Shown: positions 1 through 10,546, counted from the stretch's first letter. The stretch: 64,000 bases of DNA from Qipengyuania spongiae (GCF_026168555.1 NZ_CP092471.1:1560501-1624500), one strand, 5' to 3'. Program-made: numbers and translations. The notes: generated by a model not told the origin, from the sequence alone.

Positions 1-128
1 GCGCGCCGATCGAGGGCGAGAACGAGCTTGTCGGCATCAGCCCGGTGCTTCTGGTGCTGGCCGCCGCTGCCGTGGTCGCAGGCGTCATTCTGATCGCCGA
101 TGACGACGACGATCCGATCAGCGCGTAA
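1..128 (+). CDS. 3' end of a small membrane-anchored hypothetical protein
   Basis: An open frame enters from the left edge and stops with TAA at 126-128. The visible 41 residues contain one hydrophobic segment (VLLVLAAAAVVAGVILI) followed by an acidic run DDDDD and a short tail ending ISA. This single-helix plus poly-Asp tail is a layout I recall from short sphingomonad membrane proteins of unknown function. The start and N-terminus lie outside the window, so neither length nor function can be given. Confidence 0.6.
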   Translation, partial: APIEGENELVGISPVLLVLAAAAVVAGVILIADDDDDPISA

Positions 129-151
129 GATTTGATCGAGCCGAAATGCGA

Positions 152-182
152 AGGGCGGGGCAGCGATGTCCCGCCCTTTTCT
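152..182 (+). terminator. intrinsic terminator after the truncated first gene
   Basis: AGGGCGGG (152-159) pairs with CCCGCCCT (170-177) around a 10-nt loop and is followed by a run of T. It lies 24 bases after the TAA stop of the partial gene and before metZ. Confidence 0.75.
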
Positions 183-219
183 GTTGCCCTTGCTCCGCGC
201 GGTGACCTATCGCGCGGCC

Positions 220-1437
220 ATGAAGAAGACCACCGGAACCGACCGTTCGATCACCTCACGCTGGCGCCCCGCCACCCAGGCCGTGCGCGGTGGCACCTGG
301 CGGTCCGAGCATGGCGAGACGAGCGAGGCGCTGTTCCTCACCTCGGGCTACACCTACGACGACGCACAGACCGTGGCCGATCGCTTCGCGGGCGAGGCCG
401 AGGGCATGACCTATTCCCGCCTCCAGAACCCGACCGTGGCGATGATGGAGGAGCGGATCGCGCTGATGGAGGGTGCCGAGGCCTGTCGCGCACAGGCGAG
501 CGGCATGGCGGCGATGACCGCGGCGCTGCTTTGCCAGCTTTCCGCCGGCGACCATGTGGTCGGCGCGCGCGCGGCCTTCGGCTCGTGCCGCTGGCTGCTC
601 GACAGCCTGCTGCCGCGCTTCGGGATCGAGACGAGCGTGGTCGACAGCGCGGACAATTCCGCGTGGGAAGCGGCAATCCGGCCCAACACCAAGGTCTTCT
701 TCTTCGAGACGCCGGCCAATCCGACGCTCGACGTGGTCGACATGCAGGCCGTCTGCGATCTTGCCCGCGCGCACGGTATCGTCACCGTGGTCGACAATGC
801 CTTCGCCACCAGCGCCTTGCAGCGACCGATGGATTTCGGCGCGGACGTGGTCGCTTATTCGGCCACCAAGCTGATGGACGGACAGGGCCGTGTGCTGGCG
901 GGCGCCGTGTGCGGATCGAAGGAATGGATCGACGAGGTGCTGCTGCCCTTCCAGCGCAACACCGGCCCCAACTGCGCGCCTTTCAACGCGTGGGTGGTGC
1001 TGAAGGGTCTGGAGACGCTTTCGCTGCGTGCCCATCGCCAGAGCGAGAATGCGGTCGCGCTCGGCCAGGCGATCGAGGACCGGGTGGTTCGCGCCGGAGG
1101 CACCATGCGCCATCCCGGCCTGCCCAGCCATCCGCAGCACGCGCTCGCCACGGCACAGATGGCTGCGACCGGCCCGATCTTCGCCCTCGATGTCGGCAGC
1201 CGCCAGACCGCCTTCGCCCTGCTCGACGCGCTCGAACTGATCGACCTGTCCAACAACATCGGCGATGCGCGCAGCCTGATGTGCCATCCGGCGAGCACCA
1301 CCCATGCGGGCATGAGCGCCGAGGGGCGGGCCGAGATGGGCGTGACCGAGGGGCTGTTGCGGATCAATGTCGGGCTCGAGGACATCGCCGACCTCACCGA
1401 GGACATGGACCGGGCGCTCTCCGCAGCCGGAATGTGA
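220..1437 (+). CDS. metZ: O-succinylhomoserine sulfhydrylase (PLP enzyme)
   Basis: The 405-residue product belongs to the Cys/Met metabolism PLP family (fold type I). It shows the N-terminal YSRLQNPT substrate/phosphate motif, VDNAFAT before the cofactor site, and SATKLMDG carrying the Schiff-base lysine. The HP-x-STTHAGM segment near the C-terminus is typical of the MetZ branch, which condenses O-succinylhomoserine with sulfide to homocysteine in cytosolic methionine synthesis. The ATG at 220 is chosen because conserved sequence begins within 20 residues of it; an upstream extension in frame is arginine-rich and overlaps the terminator. A cystathionine gamma-synthase assignment is the main alternative. 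Confidence 0.9.
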   Translation: MKKTTGTDRSITSRWRPATQAVRGGTWRSEHGETSEALFLTSGYTYDDAQTVADRFAGEAEGMTYSRLQNPTVAMMEERIALMEGAEACRAQASGMAAMTAALLCQLSAGDHVVGARAAFGSCRWLLDSLLPRFGIETSVVDSADNSAWEAAIRPNTKVFFFETPANPTLDVVDMQAVCDLARAHGIVTVVDNAFATSALQRPMDFGADVVAYSATKLMDGQGRVLAGAVCGSKEWIDEVLLPFQRNTGPNCAPFNAWVVLKGLETLSLRAHRQSENAVALGQAIEDRVVRAGGTMRHPGLPSHPQHALATAQMAATGPIFALDVGSRQTAFALLDALELIDLSNNIGDARSLMCHPASTTHAGMSAEGRAEMGVTEGLLRINVGLEDIADLTEDMDRALSAAGM

Positions 1438-1441
1438 TTCG

Positions 1442-1855
1442 CTAGCGCCGCCAGTCGTTGCGCAGGGCGATCCGGTTCAGTTCCTGCCCGAGCGCATGGG
1501 CCGTCGTCATCGCCGCCGGGCAGCGCGCATCGTCGGTCAGCGCGCCGAACACGTCGAGCCCGGCTCCGCCGATCAGCGCCATGATCAGCCCCTCGTCTCG
1601 GGTCATGCCCGAGGCGCAGCATGGGGCGAGCTTGATCTTGCGGCGCGAGGTGCGCGCAAGGTCAACCACCAGCGCGCGAGTGATCACCAGCAGCTTGCGG
1701 AAGTCGACTCCAGCCGCATCCATAGCGAGCATCGTCGCGCGCGCATCATGCAGTCCGTGGCCCGCGATCCGGCGGAGCAGCACCAGTCCGAGCGTCTGCT
1801 GGCGCCGGGCGGGGAGGGGCAGGTCGAGCGTGTTCGAATCGGGCATGTTGGGCAT
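1442..1855 (-). CDS. conserved hypothetical protein, DUF6628 type
   Basis: This 137-residue protein has no catalytic motif that I recognise. The stretch CCASGMTRDEGLIMALI and the alpha-helical C-terminus match what I recall as DUF6628, a family largely confined to sphingomonads. The gene converges with metZ, with stops only a few bases apart. A good ribosome site (GAAGGAG) lies 8 bases before the ATG, and a Fur-like palindrome sits over its promoter, which suggests iron-linked expression. Function unknown. Confidence 0.75.
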   Translation of the reverse strand: MPNMPDSNTLDLPLPARRQQTLGLVLLRRIAGHGLHDARATMLAMDAAGVDFRKLLVITRALVVDLARTSRRKIKLAPCCASGMTRDEGLIMALIGGAGLDVFGALTDDARCPAAMTTAHALGQELNRIALRNDWRR

Positions 1856-2233
1856 CGCGGATCTCCTTCGGTCCGCGACACTATGCTATTGCAAGTCATT
1901 CGCAACCCCGAAAGAGGATCGACCCGGGAATATCCGGCAAAGCGCCGGCGACGTTGCCCTCGGGCCTCCGCGTTGTAGCGGTCAGCGCCGTCCGACGACC
2001 ACCATGCCGCTGCTGTCGCGCATGATGTGCCTGAAGAAGGCCTTCCAAACTCGCATCCGATATCCCCGTGTCCGTTGGTGTCGCCGGTATGCGGAAGGAA
2101 GGATTGCGGAGACCTCAAGCGAGACGGTTACCCGGAATTAACCCTCCGCCCGCGCCGATTCCGCCGCCCCCGTAGCGCCTTTTCCGTCGCAAGCCCCTTG
2201 GAGAGGGGGCGCGCAGTCGCTACCTTGTCGCCT
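1856..2233. other. intergenic region, DUF6628 / apaG
   Basis: Apart from the Fur-like box and promoter next to the DUF6628 gene I see no RNA gene or protein gene here. Short open frames crossing it have no ribosome site and no recognisable sequence. The right part should contain the apaG promoter but no clear sigma-70 match was found. Confidence 0.5.
1888..1905 (-). promoter_or_regulatory. Fur-like operator overlapping the DUF6628 promoter
   Basis: On the minus strand the element reads TTGCGAATGACTTGCAAT, an interrupted palindrome with TTGCgA and TtGCAA half-sites that resembles proteobacterial iron boxes. It lies about 33 bases upstream of the ATG and overlaps a plausible -35 (TTGCGA) with a TAGTGT -10. 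Protein binding is inferred from the pattern only. Confidence 0.45.
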
Positions 2234-2635
2234 GTGTTGAAAGAGCTTTTCCAGCATGCCGCCATAACCGACGGGATCACCGTTCGCGTGGCCGTGAACT
2301 TCCTGCCCGAACAGTCGCAGCCCGCGCTGGGCAAGTGGTTCTGGGTCTATCATATCCGAATCGAGAACGGCAGCCACGAGACCGTGCGCCTGCACACGCG
2401 GCACTGGCGGATCACCGATGCGCGCGGCGCGGTGGCCCATGTCGATGGTGAAGGCGTGGTCGGCGAACAGCCGCTGCTCCGCCCAGGCGAGGCGCATGAT
2501 TACGTGTCCGGCTGCCCGCTCGAGACGCCCTACGGCTCGATGGAGGGCTTCTACACCTTCCACCGGGAGGACGGCTCCCCGCTCGAGGTTCGCATTCCCT
2601 TCTTCCCGCTCTCGGCCCCCGCCACGGCGGGTTGA
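2234..2635 (+). CDS. apaG: ApaG domain protein (Co2+/Mg2+ efflux-associated)
   Basis: The 133-residue product is a full-length ApaG, a fibronectin-III-like beta-sandwich protein linked to divalent metal homeostasis and Ap4A metabolism in enterobacteria. Diagnostic strings are FWVYHIRIEN, LHTRHWRITD, GVVGEQPLLRPGE and GCPLETPYGSMEG. There is no ATG in the right place; GTG at 2234 or the next codon TTG at 2237 begins the conserved part (KELFQHAAITDGITVRV), and GTG is preferred. Neighbours are unrelated, and the gene appears monocistronic. Confidence 0.9.
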   Translation: MLKELFQHAAITDGITVRVAVNFLPEQSQPALGKWFWVYHIRIENGSHETVRLHTRHWRITDARGAVAHVDGEGVVGEQPLLRPGEAHDYVSGCPLETPYGSMEGFYTFHREDGSPLEVRIPFFPLSAPATAG

Positions 2636-2668
2636 CCGGCGGGATAGCCGGGGCCTGCCGTCCGCAAA

Positions 2669-3385
2669 CTAGCTCTTCGGCCTGCGCGCCGCCTCGTTCC
2701 GCCCTTCCTCGCGCCCCTCTTCCCGGGCGAGCTCCAGCTCTGCGCGGTGGCGCAGCGCGCCGGACATCTCGTCGAGGATCTCGGCCCGGATGCGTTCGTA
2801 GAGCGGGTGGCCGGGGATGACGTGCGCGGCGTATTTCTCGGGCCGGCGGTTGCGCAGGAAGAACATCACCAGCGCCTCGTTGTGGCGGGTGCCGTAGGTC
2901 ATCACCCCGCCATCGGGAGTGACCTTCCATTCGGGCGTGCCCTCGATCGCGCGGGCGAGGGCGGAGTGCTCCAGCCGGTCGACCCCGCGCTCGACCGCCG
3001 CGTCCCAGGCGGCGGCGAAGCCTTGTGCGCCGGGCTTGGCGCGCAGCTTGTAGAGAGCCTCCACGCTGCGCCCGATATGGAGCGCGGCCTTGGCGACGAT
3101 GCCGGTGGCGGCGAGATGGGCGATGAAGGCGCGCTGCCGGGCAGGCGTGATCGAATTGCGCCGCGGCCGCGCATGGACGTAGGGCGCGAAGGCGAGCAAC
3201 GGATCGTCCGCCCCCGGCTCCTGGCCGAGAAAGGCGACCGCGGACGTCGCCCGCCGCGCAACGGCGCGGGTGGGGGTGAGGCTCCTTTGTAGTGAACCCG
3301 CCTCCGCGGGTCCATCCTCGGTGCTGTTCCCTCCGCTACGCTGCGGGGCACCTGCGGGCGCGCAGTCGCGCTTGCGGCCGCTCAC
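2669..3385 (-). CDS. hypothetical protein with HTH-like segment
   Basis: Open frame of 238 residues, convergent with apaG. Residues from about 65 onward look like real protein: FAPYVHARPRRNSITPARQRAFIAHL and then LAATGIVAKAALHIGRSVEALYKLR, which has the shape of a helix-turn-helix, followed by AAAWDAAVERG. The C-terminus is charged and helical (REEGREEGRNEAARR). The first 45 or so residues are low-complexity and translate repeat-like DNA, so the true start may lie further in (no good ATG is visible). I recall similar proteins in sphingomonads but know of no function. Confidence 0.6.
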   Translation of the reverse strand: MSGRKRDCAPAGAPQRSGGNSTEDGPAEAGSLQRSLTPTRAVARRATSAVAFLGQEPGADDPLLAFAPYVHARPRRNSITPARQRAFIAHLAATGIVAKAALHIGRSVEALYKLRAKPGAQGFAAAWDAAVERGVDRLEHSALARAIEGTPEWKVTPDGGVMTYGTRHNEALVMFFLRNRRPEKYAAHVIPGHPLYERIRAEILDEMSGALRHRAELELAREEGREEGRNEAARRPKS

Positions 3386-3434
3386 GCGCCCGTCTCCGGG
3401 AGAAACAAGGCACCGCCGCTCCCGCCCGCGGTCA

Positions 3435-3469
3435 GAGGAATGGAGCGCCGGTCCTCGGCAGGATCAAAC
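3435..3469. repeat. 35-bp direct repeat, copy 1
   Basis: GAGGAATGGAGCGCCGG followed by TCCTCGGCAGGATCAAAC. Copy 2 at 3534-3568 differs at one base (G to A). The pair lies in the non-coding stretch between the HTH-like gene and the TIR gene. Confidence 0.85.
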
Positions 3470-3533
3470 CCCTCCTGCCGCTGGCACCCCACCCGCCCCG
3501 AAGCGCGCCGTCGATCGCGTGGAGCCTCGCTCG

Positions 3534-3568
3534 GAGGAATGGAACGCCGGTCCTCGGCAGGATCAAAC
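3534..3568. repeat. 35-bp direct repeat, copy 2
   Basis: Second copy of the repeat at 3435-3469, 99 bases downstream, one mismatch. The 3386-3689 interval holds no gene that I can support; it contains these repeats and GC-rich sequence up to about 3640, where composition shifts to AT-rich. Confidence 0.85.
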
Positions 3569-3689
3569 AAGGACTCGGCAGCGGAGCGGGGAGGGGTATG
3601 GCCGGGCATGACCGCGGCTAGGTTGCAGGTTTTGGACGTGTAGGAAAATGTTTTAAGCCACTTTCTACAATCAGAGGCGGCTTTGAGAA

Positions 3690-4913
3690 TTAGGTTTTAG
3701 GAATCTCCTCTGCACCCTCAAACACCGGTAATGGATCACCAAGGTAATTCGCCAGTCCATCCCTGATCATGGGCGTTAAGAATTCTTTGACCTCGGTGTA
3801 GGGAATACCGAGCTCGTGCGAGCCAGCCGCATACGTTCCGATTTGGTATGGTGGGAAAAAGAACTCGATCCTCTCTTTTCCGAAGACATAATTCTCGAAA
3901 CAATTCCAGTCCGTGGTTCCGTCTTTAACCCAATCTCTGTCGAGTTTGACCGAATCGCTGTCTCCAGATTCAGATACGAATTTGGATAGACATCGCTCCT
4001 GAAGAAATTCTAGTGCTGAGCTGGAATACGAAAATATGTCCGATATGCTACTTATAGAAACAAGGGGGTCCAGAAAATAATTGAACGCGGCAAACGATCT
4101 GTTGCCGTGCGCAGCACCTGCTCCGTACCAATATATTTCATATAATATCGAAAGTAGTTTCCCATTGACATACGGTTCAGCGCAGTAGGCTTCCCAACTG
4201 TTAGTTCTTAGTGATCGCGACTGTCCAAAAGTGAAATAGGGTGGCCCTTGAGATCCGCCTGACGGTCCGAATACTTCTTCTCTCTGTCGAAAAAGAGATC
4301 GTTTTGCCCATCCCTGCAAAATTTCGGTAACATCAGATATACGTGGGTATATTTCCGATGATAGTAAAGGTACCTCCGCAGAAAATGTATAACCAGGAAG
4401 GCCGTCGTACTCATCTCGAACAAATGTCCGAGAGACCTTAATTCCGGTGTTAGCCTCTTTCTTGGTAGTTGTTAATGAGAGGCGCTCGAATTGCCTATCA
4501 ATAGCCGCTTGGAGGCGGTCGAGGAACTCGACATCCCAGGTTTCAATAAAATGGAATTCACTCAAACTACGAGGCGCTTCGACGTCATCAAGCTTGACTG
4601 GGATCAAATAGATGTCATCCTCTAACCGCTCTTTAACGTTATCAAGAGCAGATTCTATTTCTCTCTGTAGATAGCCTCTCCTATCAATGCTATTAGATGA
4701 AACAAAAACAACTACAATCACACTTTCGTGCAGCGCGCGCTTTATCGATACGTCCCATTTCTCGCCTGGAAGAATTTCTTTGCGATCAATCCATACATTG
4801 TAGCCAGCATTCTTTAGCTCGGCATAAATTTCCATAACTCTTGGCCGATCGGGGCTCGCGTAGCTCAAGAAAATTAGGTCGGATGTTGCTTCTTCCTGAG
4901 CTATCATCAGCAT
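3690..4913 (-). CDS. TIR domain fused to RsiV-like DUF3298 domain
   Basis: The 407-residue protein starts with a TIR domain (about residues 12-145): FLSYAS in the first strand, WIDR about 41-44, an ILPGEKW box, VVVFVSSNS, and REIESAL carrying Glu85, which is where the NADase glutamate of TIR enzymes falls. The second half resembles the DUF4163/DUF3298 pair of the anti-sigma factor RsiV and of PdaC: GYTFSAEVPLL, GAGAAHGNRSFAAFNYFLDP, a DIF motif, and FPPYQIGTYAAGSHELGIPY near the end. No signal peptide or membrane helix is seen, so it should be cytosolic. The gene is clearly AT-richer than both flanks and uses rarer codons (AGA, ATA, TTA), which indicates horizontal gain. It stands alone, divergent from rpsL. 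A role as NAD-depleting defence effector is inference from the TIR domain. Confidence 0.85.
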   Translation of the reverse strand: MLMIAQEEATSDLIFLSYASPDRPRVMEIYAELKNAGYNVWIDRKEILPGEKWDVSIKRALHESVIVVVFVSSNSIDRRGYLQREIESALDNVKERLEDDIYLIPVKLDDVEAPRSLSEFHFIETWDVEFLDRLQAAIDRQFERLSLTTTKKEANTGIKVSRTFVRDEYDGLPGYTFSAEVPLLSSEIYPRISDVTEILQGWAKRSLFRQREEVFGPSGGSQGPPYFTFGQSRSLRTNSWEAYCAEPYVNGKLLSILYEIYWYGAGAAHGNRSFAAFNYFLDPLVSISSISDIFSYSSSALEFLQERCLSKFVSESGDSDSVKLDRDWVKDGTTDWNCFENYVFGKERIEFFFPPYQIGTYAAGSHELGIPYTEVKEFLTPMIRDGLANYLGDPLPVFEGAEEIPKT

Positions 4914-5366
4914 CCCTTCCAGTTTAAGTCTTGTTCTGGTTTAAGGTCTGCGCACTTCTGCGCAACCTGATAGTATCTTCCCCCACCCTTGACCCTGCGC
5001 CCCCCACAAGCTAAGCGCCCGCCCATCCGGTGAAGGACTCGCCTCGCGCGTGTCCTGCCGGTCAGATAGAGCTGAACATTGCCGGTCATGTCCCGGAGGG
5101 CCAGTCGAGAAGCGCTTCAGCGCTGGCGACGTGGCTCTTTTCTATTGCAGCAGGGTCTCCTGCTCGGGGCAGCCGTCAGAGTAACCCGGTGGCCGTGCGG
5201 CCCGAGGGTGGAGCGTTTCAGGCTCGTGCGGCGTGTGCCCCTTTCGCGAGGCGGGCTGTCCTATTTGGGGCAGGCTCGCGGCGAGCGGGGCTCCGGATGC
5301 CGCCCGAACCCGGCGATCCATTCCCCGACCGCTAGTCGCCATCATCACACGGTGAAGAGAGAACTC
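4914..5366. other. leader region between TIR gene and str operon
   Basis: Contains the candidate rpsL promoter at 4989-5017 and then about 350 bases of GC-rich leader with several short inverted repeats (for example AGCAGG/CCTGCT near 5148-5163) but no T-tract terminator. Open frames through it lack recognisable sequence. AT-rich sequence of the TIR insert ends about 4970. Confidence 0.5.
4989..5017 (+). promoter_or_regulatory. candidate sigma-70 promoter of the str operon
   Basis: TTGACC (4989-4994), 17-base spacer, TAAGCG (5012-5017). The same -35 and -10 hexamers with the same spacing occur upstream of rpsM at 24029-24057, and a close relative precedes the tRNA gene, which supports the call. 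Confidence 0.45.
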
Positions 5367-5738
5367 ATGCCGACGATCAACCAGCTGGTCCGCAAGGGCC
5401 GCGTTCCGCAGAAGGCCAAGTCCAAGGTCCCTGCGATGGAGCAGAACCCGCAGAAGCGCGGTGTCTGCACCCGCGTCTACACGACGACGCCGAAGAAGCC
5501 GAACTCCGCTCTGCGCAAGGTGGCCAAGGTTCGCCTGACCAACCAGCGCGAGGTCATCTCCTACATTCCGGGCGAGGGCCACAACCTGCAGGAACACTCC
5601 GTGGTCCTGATCCGCGGCGGCCGTGTGCGCGACCTTCCGGGTGTGCGCTATCACGTGCTGCGCGGCGTGCTCGACACGCAGGGCGTCAAGGATCGCAAGC
5701 AGAGCCGCTCGAAGTACGGCGCCAAGCGTCCGAAGTAA
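5367..5738 (+). CDS. rpsL: 30S ribosomal protein S12
   Basis: Full-length S12 of 123 residues with [19 protein letters not shown] and [18 protein letters not shown]. It sits at the decoding centre of the 30S subunit and is the first gene of the str operon. Lys43 and Lys44 are retained. Position 88, Lys in E. coli (RVKDLPG), is Arg here (RVRDLPG). ATG at 5367 is the only start that gives the standard N-terminus [11 protein letters not shown]. Confidence 0.98.
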   Translation: MPTINQLVRKGRVPQKAKSKVPAMEQNPQKRGVCTRVYTTTPKKPNSALRKVAKVRLTNQREVISYIPGEGHNLQEHSVVLIRGGRVRDLPGVRYHVLRGVLDTQGVKDRKQSRSKYGAKRPK

Positions 5739-5759
5739 GGTCTTAGCTCGGCATCAGCC

Positions 5760-5838
5760 CGGCTCCGGCCCGCTGCCCCTCCTGGCTACCCTACGCGGTA
5801 GTCTCTGGGTGGCCGGGAGGGGGAGTGGGCCGGAGCCG
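5760..5838 (+). promoter_or_regulatory. long rpsL-rpsG intercistronic hairpin
   Basis: CGGCTCCGGCCC (5760-5771) pairs perfectly with GGGCCGGAGCCG (5827-5838). Pairing continues inward through CCCCTCC and GGAGGGG with small bulges to a CTAC-gcg-GTAG tip near 5791-5801, giving an almost continuous stem. It ends 46 bases before the rpsG start. In E. coli the equivalent intercistronic region is the S7 autoregulatory site; an analogous role here is inference. Confidence 0.6.
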
Positions 5839-5884
5839 CAAGCCCCGACGGAGGTCGGGGCGCACTCCGAAGGAGTTACACGAA

Positions 5885-6355
5885 ATGTCACGTCGTCGTC
5901 GTCCCGAGAAGCGGGAAATCCTGCCCGATCCCAAGTTCGGTGATCAGGTCCTTTCGAAGTTCATGAACAACCTCATGTATGACGGCAAGAAGGCCGTCGC
6001 CGAAGGTATCGTCTACACCGCGCTCGACACTGTCGAAACGCGCGCCAAGGCGAACCCGGTCGAGGTGTTCCATGCAGCGCTCGACAACATCAAGCCGCAG
6101 GTCGAGGTGCGTTCGCGCCGCGTCGGCGGTGCCACCTACCAGGTGCCGGTCGAGGTCCGTCCCGAGCGTGCCCAGGCGCTCGCCATCCGCTGGCTCATCA
6201 CCGCCGCGCGCGGCCGGGCCGAGACGACCATGGCGGCACGCCTGTCGGGCGAGCTGATGGATGCGTCCAACAATCGCGGCAACGCGGTCAAGAAGCGGGA
6301 AGACACCCACCGCATGGCCGACGCCAACCGCGCGTTCTCGCACTACCGTTGGTAA
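5885..6355 (+). CDS. rpsG: 30S ribosomal protein S7
   Basis: Full-length S7 (156 residues), the assembly-initiating protein of the 30S head and contact for E-site tRNA. Visible signatures are [31 protein letters not shown], and [27 protein letters not shown]. It ends RAFSHYRW as in other alphaproteobacteria. The ATG at 5885 follows GAAGGAG and fits the family N-terminus. Second gene of the str operon. Confidence 0.98.
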   Translation: MSRRRRPEKREILPDPKFGDQVLSKFMNNLMYDGKKAVAEGIVYTALDTVETRAKANPVEVFHAALDNIKPQVEVRSRRVGGATYQVPVEVRPERAQALAIRWLITAARGRAETTMAARLSGELMDASNNRGNAVKKREDTHRMADANRAFSHYRW

Positions 6356-6489
6356 CGGGGTGCCGGTAATCCGGCGCGCTTGAGGTCCGGGTCGCCCCGA
6401 AAGGCGGTGCCCGGGTCTTCAAGCGGTCACAAAATTTCCTACATGGGGGATCGAGCCCGTCTCGCCCCCGAACTCTCAGAGGTATTCCT

Positions 6490-8625
<2,136 letters not shown>

Positions 8626-8644
8626 GGCAGGCGCAAGGTCTAGG

Positions 8645-8677
8645 GGCGGCGCCTGATTCAGCGGGCGTCGCCTTTTT
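8645..8677 (+). terminator. terminator-like hairpin between fusA and tuf
   Basis: GGCGGCGCC (8645-8653) pairs with GGCGTCGCC (8664-8672) with one G-U pair, followed by TTTTT (8673-8677). It lies 19 bases after the fusA stop and 38 bases before tuf, so it can only attenuate tuf transcription from upstream. Confidence 0.65.
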
Positions 8678-8715
8678 CCCGCAGAGAAATCAATCCAGAC
8701 AGAGGTTATACGAGA

Positions 8716-9891
<1,176 letters not shown>

Positions 9892-9913
9892 GCCTTACGG
9901 TCTGAACATGCTG

Positions 9914-9947
9914 GGGCCCGTCCTTCTCTCCGAAGGGCGGGCCCTTT
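9914..9947 (+). terminator. intrinsic terminator after tuf
   Basis: GGGCCCG (9914-9920) pairs with CGGGCCC (9938-9944) and the inner TCCTTC with GAAGGG, loop TCTCC, followed by TTT. It lies 22 bases after the tuf stop. Confidence 0.85.
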
Positions 9948-10092
9948 GCATTGTGGGGGATACTAGGGAGGGCGGGGCGGCGCTCGGGCAAGCGATTGTG
10001 GGTACGGCCACACACAGCCGCCCGTGATCCGGAATTTGTCGGAAAACGGGGTTGCCAGCCCCAGCCTCTCTCCGTATATGCGCGTCCACGGA

Positions 10093-10176
10093 CGGAGATT
10101 CGTCTCCGCCAACGGAATTCATGGAAGGTCGCCCTTGCCGGGAAACCGGGCTCAAATGGGCGGGCCTTTCTTTTTT
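10093..10176 (+). promoter_or_regulatory. S10 operon leader with attenuator-like hairpins
   Basis: Two structures lie upstream of rpsJ. CGGAGA-TTCG-TCTCCG (10093-10108) is a perfect tetraloop hairpin. A second stem pairs AGGTCGCCC (10126-10134) with GGGCGGGCCT (10158-10167), one bulge, enclosing CCGG-GAAA-CCGG, and runs straight into a T-rich tract to 10176. The end is 58 bases before the rpsJ ATG. The rest of 9948-10234 shows no gene. An attenuator function is inferred from shape. Confidence 0.5.
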
Positions 10177-10234
10177 GCGGGTCGGAAACGACAAGGTTGA
10201 AGGCCCGCTTGGCTCTTTCGCATCGGTACAGGTA

Positions 10235-10546
10235 ATGGAAGCACAGAACATCCGCATTCGCCTCAAGGCGTTCGACCACCGCGTTCTCGACCAGGCGACT
10301 GGCGAAATCGCTGATACGGCGCGTCGCACGGGTGCTCTTATTCGTGGCCCCATTCCCATGCCGACGCGTATCGAGAAGTTCACCGTGAACCGCGGGCCGC
10401 ACATCGACAAGAAGTCGCGTGAGCAGTTCGAGGTCCGTACCTACAAGAGGTTGCTCGACATCGTGCAGCCCAACGCCCAGACCGTGGACGCGCTGATGAA
10501 GCTCGACCTCGCAGCGGGCGTCAATGTCGAGATCAAGCTGGCTTGA
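10235..10546 (+). CDS. rpsJ: 30S ribosomal protein S10
   Basis: S10 of 103 residues, a 30S head protein and NusB partner in antitermination. Signatures: [43 protein letters not shown] (shown in part), and the C-terminal [17 protein letters not shown] at 10235 gives [11 protein letters not shown], the usual alphaproteobacterial start; upstream in-frame codons have no family similarity. First gene of the S10 operon. Confidence 0.97.
   Translation: MEAQNIRIRLKAFDHRVLDQATGEIADTARRTGALIRGPIPMPTRIEKFTVNRGPHIDKKSREQFEVRTYKRLLDIVQPNAQTVDALMKLDLAAGVNVEIKLA

Noticed and set aside
3292-3621. Open frames across the 35-bp repeats
   Set aside because: Arg/Pro-rich translation of repeat DNA in several frames; no start signal.
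3639-3669. TGTAG...CTACA as transposon ends of the TIR insert
   Set aside because: The two arms are only about 30 bases apart and no matching end lies on the other side of the TIR gene near 4915-4970.
3690-4913. TIR gene as a SPARTA-type (TIR-APAZ) Argonaute partner
   Set aside because: Its C-terminal half has DUF3298 features, not APAZ, and no Argonaute gene is next to it; the pAgo in this window has its own DREN-APAZ partner 40 kb away.
5079-5366. N-terminally extended rpsL frame
   Set aside because: The extension precedes a standard S12 N-terminus and lies within the leader.
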